A stretch of 64,000 nucleotides of DNA from Clarkia xantiana subsp. parviflora. Its lineage: Eukaryota; Streptophyta; Magnoliopsida; Myrtales; Onagraceae. The stretch lies in the NCBI GenBank assembly GCA_036873135.1, contig JAPTYO010000002.1, positions 34,153,452 to 34,217,451 of the forward strand. The letters run 5' to 3'. Below, piece after piece: positions 1 to 10,775 of this stretch. The position numbers and the translations under genes were made by a program. The stretch's first letter is position 1. Each line of letters opens with the position of its first letter. Under the pieces are notes generated by a model, which worked only from the letters and a program-made list of their open reading frames with translations, searched no databases and was not told where the DNA came from.

Positions 1-1240
1 TCACACGGGTGAAGTAATCTTCGGAACGCTCGCTCATCAAGTGGTTCACTTTCTCCTCAACAGCAGCTTCAAAATCAGAAGTTCCCAAGTACTTGGTATA
101 ACCCACTTGTACACCTTTCTCCCGACTCTCCTTACTGAGAGCAAGCAATTCCGCTCCTTGATAATGAAGATCATCTGTAACCTTCTTCTCAAGAGCGATC
201 ATCTCAGACTCAAGCTTTGATAAGCGAGTATGGTGCGCCTCATAACGGCCCTCAGAAGCAGTGACCTTCGAACTCATCACGCGAGCCTCCTCCTTGGTTC
301 GTGACAACTCTTGGCATAGAGCATCACATTTATCCATAGCTGCCTGCTTCGCGCTTACCAGCTCCATAACAAAAGACGACATGTTTACCATGTCGGCAAC
401 AACCTGCACACATCAATGCGATAAGCCAAACATAAATCGCAAAAACAACAAACTTGGTAAAAGAATCAAGATACTTACGGGAGCAAACCGGGATAAGGCA
501 CTCTGCGCATGAGCCTCAGCCTCCTCATCAGTCGATGGACATGAATGCCTATCACCTGGTGGAACACATCTACGCAATACGCGAACTCCAACCTCTGGAG
601 TGCGAAGTGAAGACTCCTTGGGAAAATAAACACCACCATTACCAAAAGGTGCCCAAGTGTCCCCAGTAATGTCCAATCCAACTGGGCAGACCAGATGGTC
701 ACGCCTAAGAGGAGGAACCGCTACAACAAAGAAGGAAAGCGGTTAACAACAAATAACAAAACCACAGAATACATTCATCAAAAGTATACTAACAGAGTCC
801 GCGGACTTCCACAAGTCGGTTTCCCGACTGGGGGGCAAATGGCGCTACATTGCGACTCGCGACTTCCTTGCCTTTACGAGTGGAAGTAACCACATTTGGC
901 TTCAAGCGCTTGGGATCAGTCGGGCCACGCGCCATTGTGTCAGTCCGCTTGGAAGAAACGCGAGAATCAGACACTGGGGGAGTATCCTCGGTCACATGAG
1001 CAGAAGACCCTTTGCCAGGATCACGCCCCGAATTGGCAGGAGTGATGGGGGCAGGGGCCACCAAAGCCTGATCGGCGCGAGAAGCAATACGCGAAGCCGC
1101 TGCATGGAGAGACGAACTCTTTCCGGCAAACCAACCTGCAATATGAATTCACAAAAGACATATAGCCATTTAAAAGGCTATCCATCATGAGTGTCAAGAT
1201 GCTAAAAAAATTTCAAAGTAAGGGTGAAGGACTTACTCAT
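1..1240 (-). CDS. Antisense four-exon coiled-coil gene in Tat-1 (aORF-1), 3' end outside window
   Basis: I read exons at 1240-1237 (ATG plus one base), 1135-794, 720-479 and 403-1. Introns 1236-1136, 793-721 and 478-404 all have GT..AG ends, and two of the donors are perfect GTAAGT. The joined frame stays open for about 330 codons to the window edge, and junction phases (1, 1, 0) all agree. The protein starts MSWFAGKSSS. Residues 1-115 are Ser/Pro/Lys-rich with an NLS-like PKRLKP and RKGK (76-91). Residues ~117-196 form a compact region with WAPFGNGGVYFP. Residues ~200-300 are heptad-like and Glu/Lys-rich (KLESEMIALEKKV), probably a coiled coil. I know no function. Related relics lie at 36150-36525 and 57574-57925. 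The gene reads opposite to its host retrotransposon. The splice model is inferred from sequence, not from RNA. Confidence 0.7.
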
Positions 1241-1313
1241 AGCGACAGTTCAATCCAAAAGAAAGGAGTTCCGCAAGAGGTTACTACGACTCCACAATCT
1301 GCAAGAACCAAGC

Positions 1314-1565
1314 AGAAGTCAACGCGCATAGCAAAAGTCAACACGCATAGCAAAAGTCAACGCGCATAGTAAAAGTCAACGCGCGTAGCAAAAGTCAACG
1401 CGCATAGCAAAAGTCAACGCGCATAGCAAAAGTCAACGCACATAGTAAAAGTCAACGCGCGTAGCAAAAGTCAACACGCATAGCAAAAGTCAACGCGCAT
1501 AGTAAAAGTCAACGCGCATAGCCAAGTCAACGCACGTAGCAAAAGTCAATGCGCGTAGTCATGTA
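1314..1565. repeat. 19-bp tandem array with 13 AGTCAA motifs, upstream of aORF-1
   Basis: The unit aaaagtcaacgcgcatagc repeats about 13 times with few changes (gcgcat/gcgcgt/acgcat). On the minus strand each unit reads TTGACT, the core of a WRKY-binding W-box (TTGAC[CT]). The array begins about 75 bp upstream of the antisense gene's ATG, where a promoter or leader would lie. A regulatory role is inferred. Tandem arrays near the 3' end are also common in Tat elements without known function. Confidence 0.85.
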
Positions 1566-3003
1566 AACGCACATAGCAAAGTTGGTGCGTGCAGTAAAAG
1601 GGGCCAACATCTTAAGAAAACTACATGCAAACGGTGAGTCTAACGTGACAAACCGCGAGGATCAAATACGGCGACACTTAGGAAAAATATTTTTCTAAGA
1701 CATCAAAGACAACCAACGGTTACTCCTAAAGACGTTTGGCAACTCCCGTCGACCAACAAACCCGTCAAGTGAAAAAACTACGCATACCGACCAAAAAGCC
1801 TCTACGCAAAGACACGGGGGCAATATGTCCAATCGGGGGATTCTACCTCAACTATCCACGGAAGTGAAAAATCGTCTAAGTCGTGAACTAACGACGATAG
1901 CAACGACAACCAACCAGCAATTATTCAACACACAAACACCAATGAGCAGTTCCATACGACAACAACGACAAATTGCTCAAACGAACAACAATACGGCAAC
2001 ATTCAAAATCAAGTCGAAGCTGTCCTGTAAAATCGAGTTTTCAGACTACCTGAAAATGTGACGAAAAGTATCACAATGGACTCCCCTCGTCGAGACGATT
2101 TCAGAAAGGTAAGGACCGCGGCGAACGGAGCACGGGAAGGCGGCGCGTGGGTTACACGCGCCGGCAGGGCGAAGCTCACGCGACGGCGCGTGAGGGCGCG
2201 TCCGGCGTCGTCTGGTGGTTCCGAAGGCGACGCTGGAATCCTCGTGACAATCTGAGTCGATTGGTGGTGTCAATTTCTGAAAACAAGTCAAGGATCAAAC
2301 ACGAAACTTTCGGGATGTACCTAAGCTTTACGACGGTGAAGAAACTATGAACACACAAATGATTTCTGGAAATGGTAAAGTAATTACCTGCAAAGAAGAA
2401 GGAATAATGAATTCCCAAAGAGCTGGAAGAATGATTGGGGATTTGTGTAATTACATATCCCAAAAGATTCCTTGGTGATAAGGAGTAATTCATCTACACT
2501 CACGCCTAAGTACTTACGGTATACTCCACCCTCTTCTAAGTATTTGCTCCTACATACATGATTATTTTGGTATTGCACGTATCAAACCCGTCATTCTACA
2601 TGTATGTTTTCATATCGCATGATTCATGATTTGATAATCACTAACTCGTTTTAGAAGTATACGGATTATATTTCTTACGTCACGTAATTACGTTCTTGCC
2701 ATGACCGTTACTTGTACATGTATGTTGATAAAAGCATGTCTGCATGACGTATTACTAATTGCTTATATCCCTAACGGTAACCATACTTGCACACTACATA
2801 TACGCATTCTCTATTGCACTAACCGTGATGACAGGAAATAAAGTCATTCGGTCGGAAAATCAAAGGACGGATGAAATCAAGACTTCTACGTCCAACCAAT
2901 GACCAAAACCGAAAGGTTAGCGTCAAGCTCAAATTGGATGCGTATCCTAACTTAAAAATAGAGTCAAGAAAGGTTTTAAACCGTTACTTGACTCGGGGGC
3001 AAG
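1566..3003 (+). other. Non-coding internal region of Tat-1, between array and 3' LTR
   Basis: There is no long open frame. It contains a GC-rich patch (about 2105-2230, rich in gcgcg and gcgtg) in otherwise AT-rich DNA. A second polypurine-like motif (cgggggcaata) precedes TGTCCAATCG at 1825, which could be an older LTR border, but 3004 fits the LTR at 61898 better. The sequence ends in the polypurine tract before 3004. Confidence 0.5.
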
Positions 3004-3794
3004 TGATGGATATGTGTCCAATTCGGGTTCGTATTTATATTTCGGGCCTTGTAAACACGCCGAAAATTACATCTCGACTTGAAAAACGTCTCCCAAAGGG
3101 TCAAAACGGTCCGGAAGCGCGTATACGCGCATCCGGACCGGACGTCCGGATTGCAAGCAACCCGAATTGGACACATATTCGACGAGGTCCGGATTCGACG
3201 AGGTCCGGATTGCACTTCGGATATTGCGCGATTACCGTTTACGCGATTACCGTTACGTGTAGAGAAGTCAAGTTCGCGCATTGCCAATATTGATGACGGT
3301 TACCGCTTGCTTTTGAACCGTCATCAAACCGCTTTAAAACCGGGTCCGGTTCCAAGGAAGCCTATAAATAGGAGGCCTTGGCCACCCATTTTCACACATC
3401 CTCTCATTTTGCCCAACTTTGGTATTTGAGCTCTGACTTCTCTCTAGAAATACTTTCTCTCTCTAGAATTACCTTTTTACCCCTATAGTGACTTAAGCAT
3501 CGGAGAGGGCTCCACTAGCACCACCCCCCCCCCTCTCCGTGCTAGTACTGGCCCTTCGTGCAGGAACCGGCGCCCCGGACGTTCAGACTTGTGCACAGAC
3601 CACCGCCTTTTGAGACTCAGACGCTTCCTGAGACACAACCGCCTTTTGAGACACAGACTTTTCCGAGACTCAGCCGAACACTCGTCAAGTGGCACAAACC
3701 TCTTTCAGACGAAGGGTTACAGCCCAAAAACCCGCTCAACCATTCAGACTGACGCGTCCCCACAACCCAGTTCATCCAGGACGCAACAGCCACA
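3004..3794 (+). repeat. 3' LTR of Tat-1
   Basis: Starts TGATGGATATG directly after a polypurine tract and ends about 3792-3794 (gccaca). It aligns with the LTR at 61898-62520: start TGATGG, TATA box with tataaatagga (3363), a ctctctctaga-rich leader, then gcatcggagagggct and cccttcgtgcag. Palindromic CG-rich motifs (gcgcgtatacgcgc near 3117, ccggaccggacgtccgg near 3133) sit in U3. The exact 3' border is uncertain by a few bases. Confidence 0.7.
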
Positions 3795-4073
3795 TACCAT
3801 GGAATTCTATGCAAGGAGAATGGGATAAAAACCGTTCTCGACGCCGATGAATGGGCAGGAATTCAGAAAGTAATGGAGATGTTTCCTCTTTCGTGGTTTG
3901 CTGATGATAACGGACTTACACGTCGGATCACAGCAATTAAAACAGTAATTGACTTATATGATGCCGACCATAAAGATGAAAAGATCTTCAAACTTCCCGA
4001 ATTGTCCGATGTCAGATTTGCTGGACTTCAGAATTGCTTGGATAAACCCAACAATAAAAGGTCTAAACGATAA
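3795..4073 (+). pseudogene. C-terminal fragment of atypical copia gag (copia A)
   Basis: The frame from TAC at 3795 to TAA at 4071-4073 is open and begins YHGILCKENG. It aligns with the 213-residue gag-like protein of copia B at 40915-41556: YYGILCRDGG there, then IQKVM and LPLSWFA against FPLSWFA, ending with KRSKR near the C-terminus in both. The upstream part was cut off by the Tat-1 insertion. No zinc knuckle follows. Calling it gag rests on position and on NYDEW-like residues in the full copy. Confidence 0.65.
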
Positions 4074-5430
4074 TTCGGTGCGACAACCACTTTTGATTTA
4101 TGTACTGTAAAAGGTACGCCTCGTTTACCACAATATATAAAACGGTGAAACGTTTTATCTGATGCATAAACATCTGACATAATACAGTTTTGAATTTATT
4201 TTCAGGTGGGTTGCTCAAACGTGGTTAAAGACTACCTGCCTTATATAACTTTTTTTGTCGTGGCTGCAGTTATTGATCTGGAAACTTTGTCGTTATTTTT
4301 GTTAAGAATCCCTATTTACCCGTTTATATGTTTAAATTTAGTTAATGATGATTCAGAATTATTGAATAAAGTAGTAACCATTCAGTTCATGAATTGGCCT
4401 ACTTATCAAAATTAATCGACCCGGTTAAACGGGATCGATCCGGAATGAATAACTAAAACAGAAAATCCATCGGTAAGACGATTGGATTAAATCAAAACAC
4501 TTACCTCTTAATCGTGAATAACGAACCATCATCTTAATACATCCATCGAATGCATAAAGTCGTAAAACGAACCGACCGTTAATTCCATCCTTATTTATTA
4601 GTACTCCGTTTTAAACAATTATTTGCGTAGTAATTAAAACACGTTCAAACCGATTAAGTTAAATTTGAAAACGAAACGATTCAAAACCACGGGATAAAAC
4701 TGGTTTTATGCGCCGTACGTGCGTGTACCTCGAGAGACGGAACACATCGTTTTAAAGTACAAATTTAATAATGAAGTTTTTTTATAAATGAATGTTGAAT
4801 TTTTCGTTTGTAATCCATTGGAAATAACTCATTGATAACTGCTATGGTCAAGATGTATACTTTAGTACAACTACGATCGAGTAGTACATCAATTATCGCA
4901 TTAAGCACGAGCTCAAATGCATGGTCCATGAGGTGGATAAGTCTCTGGATGAGTTAATAAACGAAAGGAAGTAGTCAGTAAAATGACACTCCCACTATAG
5001 GCCTTTAACGAAAAGTTTGGCTGAACAATCATATTATTAAGTACTTCGAGAAACATAGTTTAAAATTATATTATGTCAGAACTCAACATTAATTGTTCCT
5101 ATGGAATGAAATTAAGTTGATTTCATATTAATGTAAAACTATGTTCCAATAAAATCGGCTGGAGCGTTACCTTAAAAGCTAAGAAATGTTACGGGTGAAA
5201 CCTTATCATAAAGTAGTGTTAATTTACGCATTAAACAAGTATTTATTAAGAGTACGGTCTACTCTTAAAGAATACAAGTTTAAGATTAGCTTGGATTAAT
5301 GGTAACGTGGTCGAACATGACACATTATAGAAATTTGAGGATGGACTTCCAATGCTTTGCGGAAAGAAACGAACTAAAGTACTAATCGGATCAAAATGGA
5401 TAACGGAGATTCTCATGTCCCGCTTACTTT
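4074..5430 (+). other. Conserved non-coding spacer of copia A, in place of protease-integrase
   Basis: No coding frame. It has a homologue at the same place in copia B (39683-40914, reversed) and copia C (about 49200-50100). Shared blocks include gaaaacgaaacgat, a cacgtg-like patch followed by cctcgagaga and ggaacacatcg (about 4728-4750), cctttaacga (about 5003), and the block with acgtggtcgaacatga (about 5307). Just after the gag stop, an intron-like stretch gives way at ttattttcag to gtgggttgctc, matched in copia B by ttctcag and gtatcgtgctc. Confidence 0.65.
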
Positions 5431-7449
5431 GAGTGGGAGAATGATATAGCATTATTAAATGCATTAGTGAATAACATGGTAAATGATGATGAAAACGTCC
5501 TCATAATAAATCCAGTAGGAGGGCTCACTCCCCCTCACATAATCATCACTAAATGTTAATGCGAATCAAGTCGGACCTGATAATCATAATGCTGAACCAT
5601 TGGATGAAAATCCAATAGTCGTCGCAACTGCCCATTATTCCTAGTGGTAGGAAATGACTAACTTGATTCCAAATCCTAGTGATCAAGGAATAAATCTCGG
5701 AGGTAAAATCCTGAGACCAAGAGGTCATTCTAAGAAAGTTGTAGACCAAAAGTTCAAGCACCGCCATTGTTCCCAGTGAGAGTAATGCTCCGAACAGAAG
5801 CATTATTCCGAGTGGGAGTAACGATCAGACTTAAGATGAGATTATCGAGCCTAGACTTAGTCTAAGGCAACGAACTTCTTTTAAGAAGTATCCCATCAAA
5901 GTGAGACATTCGTTCACGAACTAGTGACGGTTCAGCAAGTATTGGAAGAATCTCAAACGTTGGAATGGAGGAAAACAATGGAGGATGAAAATGCCTAGAT
6001 TAGAACGTATTCGGTTTTGGTCTTCAGTTGATTAACTACTGATGGAAAAATTTGAGTGGTCCAAAACTCGAACGATTGCGAAAGGATATACCCAAATTCA
6101 CGGAGAGGACTTTGATGAAACATACTCACCAACTGTGCGTTACACTACAGTTAGGGCCATCCTTGCCCTTATTGCAAGCCTCGATCACGAGCCTGCATCA
6201 AATAGATGTTAAAAACCGCATTTCTCCATGGAAACCTGGAGGAAGAGATCTATATGGAGCAGCCAGAGGGTTTTATTACTCCTGGCAAAAGAACGTAAAG
6301 TTTACAAACTCCAAAGATCTATTTACGGTCTTAAACAATCGTATCGACAATGGCATCGCAGATTCCATGAGGAAATCATCGGAAACGGATTCGTGAATCT
6401 TCACGAGGATCCATCCGTTTACACCAAGACATCCGGGTCTAAATATGTCATCATAACCTTATACGTAGATGACATACTCATTGCTGCAAACGATGTGATC
6501 AGTTTCATGAACAAATCAAAGTCCTGGTTATCATCAGCATTTGAGATGAAAGACATGGGAGAGGCCACGTACATCTTAGGCATTAAAATTGCCCGAGATC
6601 GTGCCACCCGGAGATTGTGTCTATCTCAAGAATCATATATCAACAAACCCTTAGATATGCCGGTTGTGTTCGGGTGCGCACTATCGAAGCGTCATGGCCC
6701 TGAAAAATCAGCAGGAGCGTGAACAGATGAAGAGTACATAGTATCTAAGCATGGTAGGAATTTTAATGTACGCCATGCTATGTACTCGGCCAGACATCTG
6801 TTACGCTGTGGGCCTAATAGCAAGATTCCAATCAGATCCTGGCTATCAACGTTTAAAGGCCGTAAAACGAATTATACGATATCTAAAAGGTACTGCCGAC
6901 TACGTTCTGTGCTATAAGGGCAGGCAAATCGAATTGACTGGTTATAGTGACGCCGACCACGGGGGCGATCCGGACGATCGTAAGTCTGCCACAGGGGGAG
7001 TTTTCCTCCTTGCTAATGCTACCATATCATGGGTAAGCAAGAAGCAATCTTGAGTCGCGCTTTCCACTATGGAATCAGAATTCATTGCCCTTTCTAAAAA
7101 CGCATAAGAAGCATTCTGGCTGAAAAGGCTTCTTACTGTATTAATTGGCACTGACAAGAAGAGCAAACCTGTGAAGGTATACTCCGACAGTCAGGCAGCC
7201 ATTGCAGCAGTTAAGAATTCAAAGTACCATAGTAGGACCAAACACATTGATGTGAAATACGATTATGCCAAATCAGTTGTGGAAGAAAATATAATCGTTT
7301 TAGAATACTTGTCCACAGACAATACGGTCGCAGACCCATTAACTAAGCCATTACGTAGAGAAATTTTCGAAAAGCACGTAAAACTGCTTGGATTACGTAA
7401 AGTGGCTTGTATGAGTAATGGCATTTTGACATTTGAAATAATATTTTGA
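5431..7449 (+). pseudogene. Copia A pol remnant: integrase tail, reverse transcriptase, RNase H
   Basis: Recognisable but broken by frameshifts and stops. The integrase-RT linker contains SGSN-type repeats (about 5440-5900). RT motifs: QRSIYGLKQS (about 6320), LYVDDILIAA (the catalytic YVDD, about 6460-6490), FEMKDMGEATYILGIKI (about 6540). RNase H: YSDADHGGD and SATGGVFL (about 6945-7010), VYSDSQAAIAA (about 7175), then TDNTVADPLTKPL near the C-terminus. The gene ends at TGA 7447-7449. The RT-RNase H order and motifs are diagnostic of Ty1/copia. It cannot make a functional polyprotein. Confidence 0.85.
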
Positions 7450-8510
7450 TTGAATAAAAGAATTGCAAATTGAGTATATGATCTATCGACGCATAATGAT
7501 AAATAACATCGGATTTTTCGGTCTATAAACTAAGTCGTAGGAAGAAGTAAAACTCTTCCACCAAAATTATGTCGAATGTGAACCTTGTCTCGTCACACAA
7601 ACACGGTCATCTTGTAGGAGGGGAACCTCTACCACAACAAGATTGGCTAAGAACCAGGGGGATAAACATGGTTAAACGAAATGATAAGTTGATCACGCTT
7701 AAAGCATGACTTAATCTTCGTTTTGTAAATCCCCGTGTTGGACTCTGTCCATCATTAAAATCACATTCAGAGCCATATGAATGACTCTGCGATAACATGA
7801 TTGACATATCCCACCCCTGGCTTGTCCAGGTGTGCTATCGACGCGTGCTTCATACTACACGTGCCATGTACGACCATGGGGTCATGCTCGGTTGTGCTAG
7901 CTAGAAACTTTATGATTCAAAGGGCGCATACTTCTTCACCTTGAGCGTGTGATTGATCCCGTGTGTCTTATGAAGAGGCATCCAAAGTATCCTCTCGGAC
8001 TCAGAACTTATACCTAAGGTCTAGCTCAATGTTCGCTTCCCGGCGTACGAGCGTAGAGCAAAAAAAAAACGGCCAAGTGACCACGTCTTTGGAAACCGGT
8101 TGAGTTAGACCAAGGGTATAAGCGATGGGGATGGTCATGTTCATCTATAATTCACCGACTCTTGTGTTCACTAGGTGGCCACCAACCGGATATTAGTTGA
8201 ATGTTGTGAAAACTTGTACGGATGCCCTGAGAAGTATTCCTATGTGGAAAAATGGGCAATTGGAGAATTATCAGTTGACCAAGGATACAGTGCGGTACAT
8301 ATTTTATTTTTGACAGGATTGATTTACGAAAGGGAATCAACGTTCTGCGGGGGCTACAACACTCATAACAGATGAGTAGCACGATACTCGTCGTATTGGC
8401 CGGTCGCACGGCAAATCTCGTATGAACTATTCGGAGACGGAGACAATAACTGAAGACTGAGAAGTTGATGCTATTGGATGACAATACATTAACATGCACC
8501 ATCCTATTCC
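7450..8510 (+). other. 3' untranslated region of copia A
   Basis: Non-coding and homologous to 52153-52578 and, reversed, to about 31414-32500. Shared blocks: a cggtctataaact stretch, gattggctaagaaccac-like text, and gcgata(a/g)cat followed by tgacat(a/t)tcccac. It ends before the polypurine tract at about 8513-8523. Confidence 0.7.
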
Positions 8511-8523
8511 GACGAGTGGGAGC

Positions 8524-9123
8524 TGTTAGCATATGGTGACGTGGCGCCGTAATTGGTAGCCCGTTAATATATGTGGTTACCTAAGATAATTAGGTAAATG
8601 TCACATTAGGGCTAATTGGGCCATACCCAATTCCCATATGACATGGGAGGCCCAAAATTGGGCCTCCACCCACATAGCATAGTCGGCCGAAACCCTAATA
8701 GTAGGGAGGAGGATTTTCTCCTCCTCCCACTATATAAGGAGGTCTTGGGGTCACTCCCAAAACACACCTTGATCACAACTCCTCCTAAGTTGTGATTTGA
8801 GAGAAATCCCTTTCTCTCTACAAGCATATTTCAGCCGGCCCTCTAACACCACCATTGGTGTGCCAAATTGCTTCCGAGCATTCGGTCCGAGGTTATGTCC
8901 CCATTGAAGAATCGATCAGAGGATTTGCTGTGGAGCTTATACAGCGTAGGACTTCTTCTCACGAAGAACTTGTACGGGTTCCGACCGAAGGATCAGAACT
9001 CCCTCCACAACGTTCTTGGGCAGGAAAGCTATTGAGGTATGTGTACATTATTCCGCTGCGTAATTAGATTACTTACTAGTACACGTTTAGCATCTCGTAG
9101 TATTACGTCCCCGTAATCCAACA
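8524..9123 (+). repeat. 3' LTR of copia A (600 bp)
   Basis: Begins TGTTAGCATATGG after the polypurine tract gagtgggagc and ends AATCCAACA at 9123. It aligns along its length with the LTRs at 44785-45380 and 30802-31401 (minus). TATA box tatataagg at 8731. It differs visibly from the other two, so it belongs to an older or divergent member. Confidence 0.8.
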
Positions 9124-9364
9124 AAAAATTTTTTTTTCAAAAAAACATTGGTTCAAACATTTGTCCTGCGTTCGAGCCAATTAGTAAACACTCAACGAGT
9201 TCGGAAAACTCCATGACAGTGTAAAGCACCCTAGATCATAAATTTTAATTCATTCTGAAATGTAATCAAAATTATGAAATAAATGACATTAGAAGTTTTT
9301 TTAAAAAAAAATCATGCATGATTTCTCATATTCTCTATATTGATTTGTCATTCGGTCTTTTTAG

Positions 9365-9787
9365 GTACACCATTGGATATGTATCTTGTACATATAAGTG
9401 ATGTTGGCCATATGGGGCAACATAAAAAGAACATGCAGTCATCCAGTTGCACGAAAAACAAATTGCCCGCTCGAGATATCAAACATTCAGGTGTGATAAT
9501 CTGTAATCTGATTTTTCCTTGAAATTTGAGTGTTCCTGCTCTTTTTGCAGACCAGACAACCACTTCAACCAAGGACGCAACCATGCGAAACGTGACCGCT
9601 TCGAAGAGTCTCCATTTAACCTATCATTTGTGAAATTCATGCGCATTCCTAAGCCGGAGCATACAACTGTTATGTGGCCAGGTCTAAATCGGTCAGTGAT
9701 AACCAATGGGCACCTCCCGTTGAGATCGAGCACAACCGAATATGAGAAAATATCAAGAGATGAACAGATCATTCAAAAGGATCAATA
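9365..9787 (+). pseudogene. Possible gene remnant: two exon-like blocks around a 60-bp intron-like gap
   Basis: A block open from 9365 (after tttttag) to 9490 is followed by 9491-9550, which starts GT and ends with a pyrimidine-rich ttttgcag. From 9551 one frame stays open for 78 codons to TAA at 9785-9787. The two blocks' open frames do not join in phase. I do not recognise the protein (it contains FMRIPKPEHTTVMWPG). It may be a decayed gene end or chance. Confidence 0.25.
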
Positions 9788-10184
9788 ATCCCATGACAAT
9801 CGAATGTGCTAAAGAAAGAGCATTTGAGAAGTTGAGAGGATAAATCATTATTGTCGATGTCTTCCATCGGAGAGTACTCAACTCAAGACGTCGACAAAAT
9901 TAACTCGAGTCATCATCAAGAAAAAGGTCAAGTTCAGAATTTTAATTGCCGCTAGGGGCATGTACATAATTGTTGTAGATTAATTCATGTAAATTTTCTT
10001 TCCATTTGAAAAAGAGAAACAAAAGAAGAAAAAAGAGAAATAATAATTTCCCGCTAAATTGAAAACCTGTATAGGCAACCTAGGCAAAAGTTAGGGAACG
10101 AGGGCATGATTGAAAACCCACAAGGGCAATCATGGCAAAAGGTGAGCCGGAAAATACATAAATAAATAAATAAAAAACTCATTT
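9788..10184. other. Intergenic, no gene seen
   Basis: AT-rich. A block with ttcccgct, then aaaacctgtataggcaacc and aggcaaaagttagg (about 10050-10140) recurs in degenerate form near 10785-10870. This suggests an old gypsy 3' region, but no coding remnant confirms it. Confidence 0.35.
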
Positions 10185-10775
10185 TTCTTTAGGGTCACAA
10201 CCTCCCTTTAATCGACTACATAAAAATAAAGAGAATGTTCATGCAAATCTTGTGAGAGCACTGGAGAAATAAAATGGTCATAGTCGTCCCTAAATCGAGT
10301 ACAGAAAGGGCCACAACCACCCTTAAAATAGTTACAAATAAATAGAGTTCTCGCGAACCCTATGAGGGCAGGAGAATAAAGAGGGTCACAACCACCCTCA
10401 AAATAGCTACATATACAGAGTATTCCCGTGAATCTTGTGAAGTCGGAAAATTATTTGAAATGGCCACAGCCACCCTTAAAATGGCTACATACAAAGAGTG
10501 TTCCCCAAATCATGAGAGGAGGAAAATTGTTAAAAGGTCACTACCACCATTAAAATTGTTACATATAAAGAGCGAACTCTCACAAATTTGATGAGCGTGG
10601 ACGGGAAATAAAGGGCCATAACCACCCTCCAAATGACTACAAATCAAAAGAGCTCCAACAACATTGAAGACAGGGAGGAAAGGGTCTCATCCATCCTCCA
10701 AATGGATATAAATTAGAGTACTCCCGCATCGAGATGAGAAATAAAGTACGGGTCACAGCCACCCAGCTACAACAA
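10185..10775. repeat. Degenerate ~85-bp tandem repeat
   Basis: About seven diverged units, each containing a version of gggtcacaaccaccctcaaa, then atagctacatat, then agagt..cccg..aatcttgtgag. Clear starts lie near 10193, 10308, 10384, 10463, 10538, 10615, 10683 and 10750. The meaning is unknown; it may be an old satellite-like internal array of a retroelement. Confidence 0.6.

Larger units (their letters stand above)
1..3794 (+). mobile_element. 3' part of a Tat-type Ty3/gypsy retrotransposon (Tat-1)
   Basis: The window opens inside this element. Seen in order: an antisense coiled-coil gene (1-1240), a 19-bp tandem array (1314-1565), a non-coding stretch, a polypurine tract ending at 3003 (cgggggcaag), and an LTR from 3004. 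The plus orientation follows from the polypurine tract and from the LTR, whose TATA box and U5 resemble the 5' LTR at 61898-62520, which is followed by a primer-binding site and Tat-type pol. Antisense ORFs between pol and the 3' LTR are known for Tat lineages (for example gene 23 of Grande). The right end abuts a copia gag reading frame, so the element inserted into copia A; the left half and the matching target duplication lie outside the window. Confidence 0.75.
3795..9123 (+). mobile_element. Ty1/copia element, copia A (5' part missing)
   Basis: Order: broken gag, non-coding spacer, decayed reverse transcriptase-RNase H region, ~1 kb 3' untranslated region, polypurine tract (gagtgggagc), 3' LTR. 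Its 5' LTR and gag start are displaced beyond the left edge by Tat-1. It belongs to the same family as copia B (30802-42800, -) and copia C (44785-52578, +). Protease and the catalytic integrase core are absent. Confidence 0.8.

Noticed and set aside
2046..2493. ORFs in the GC-rich patch on both strands
   Set aside because: GC-rich simple text opens several frames at once, with no domain, no splice support and no homologue in the window.
1825..3003. LTR start at 1825 (TGTCCAATCG after cgggggcaata)
   Set aside because: The LTR at 61898 aligns from TGATGG, which corresponds to 3004. 1825 would need a 2-kb LTR with no second copy.
5431..7449. Endogenous pararetrovirus or retrovirus origin of the RT genes
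   Set aside because: RT followed directly by RNase H with copia wording (LYVDDILIA, ADPLTKPL), plus LTRs with a tRNA-iMet primer site and no movement-protein or coat-protein domain, fits Ty1/copia.
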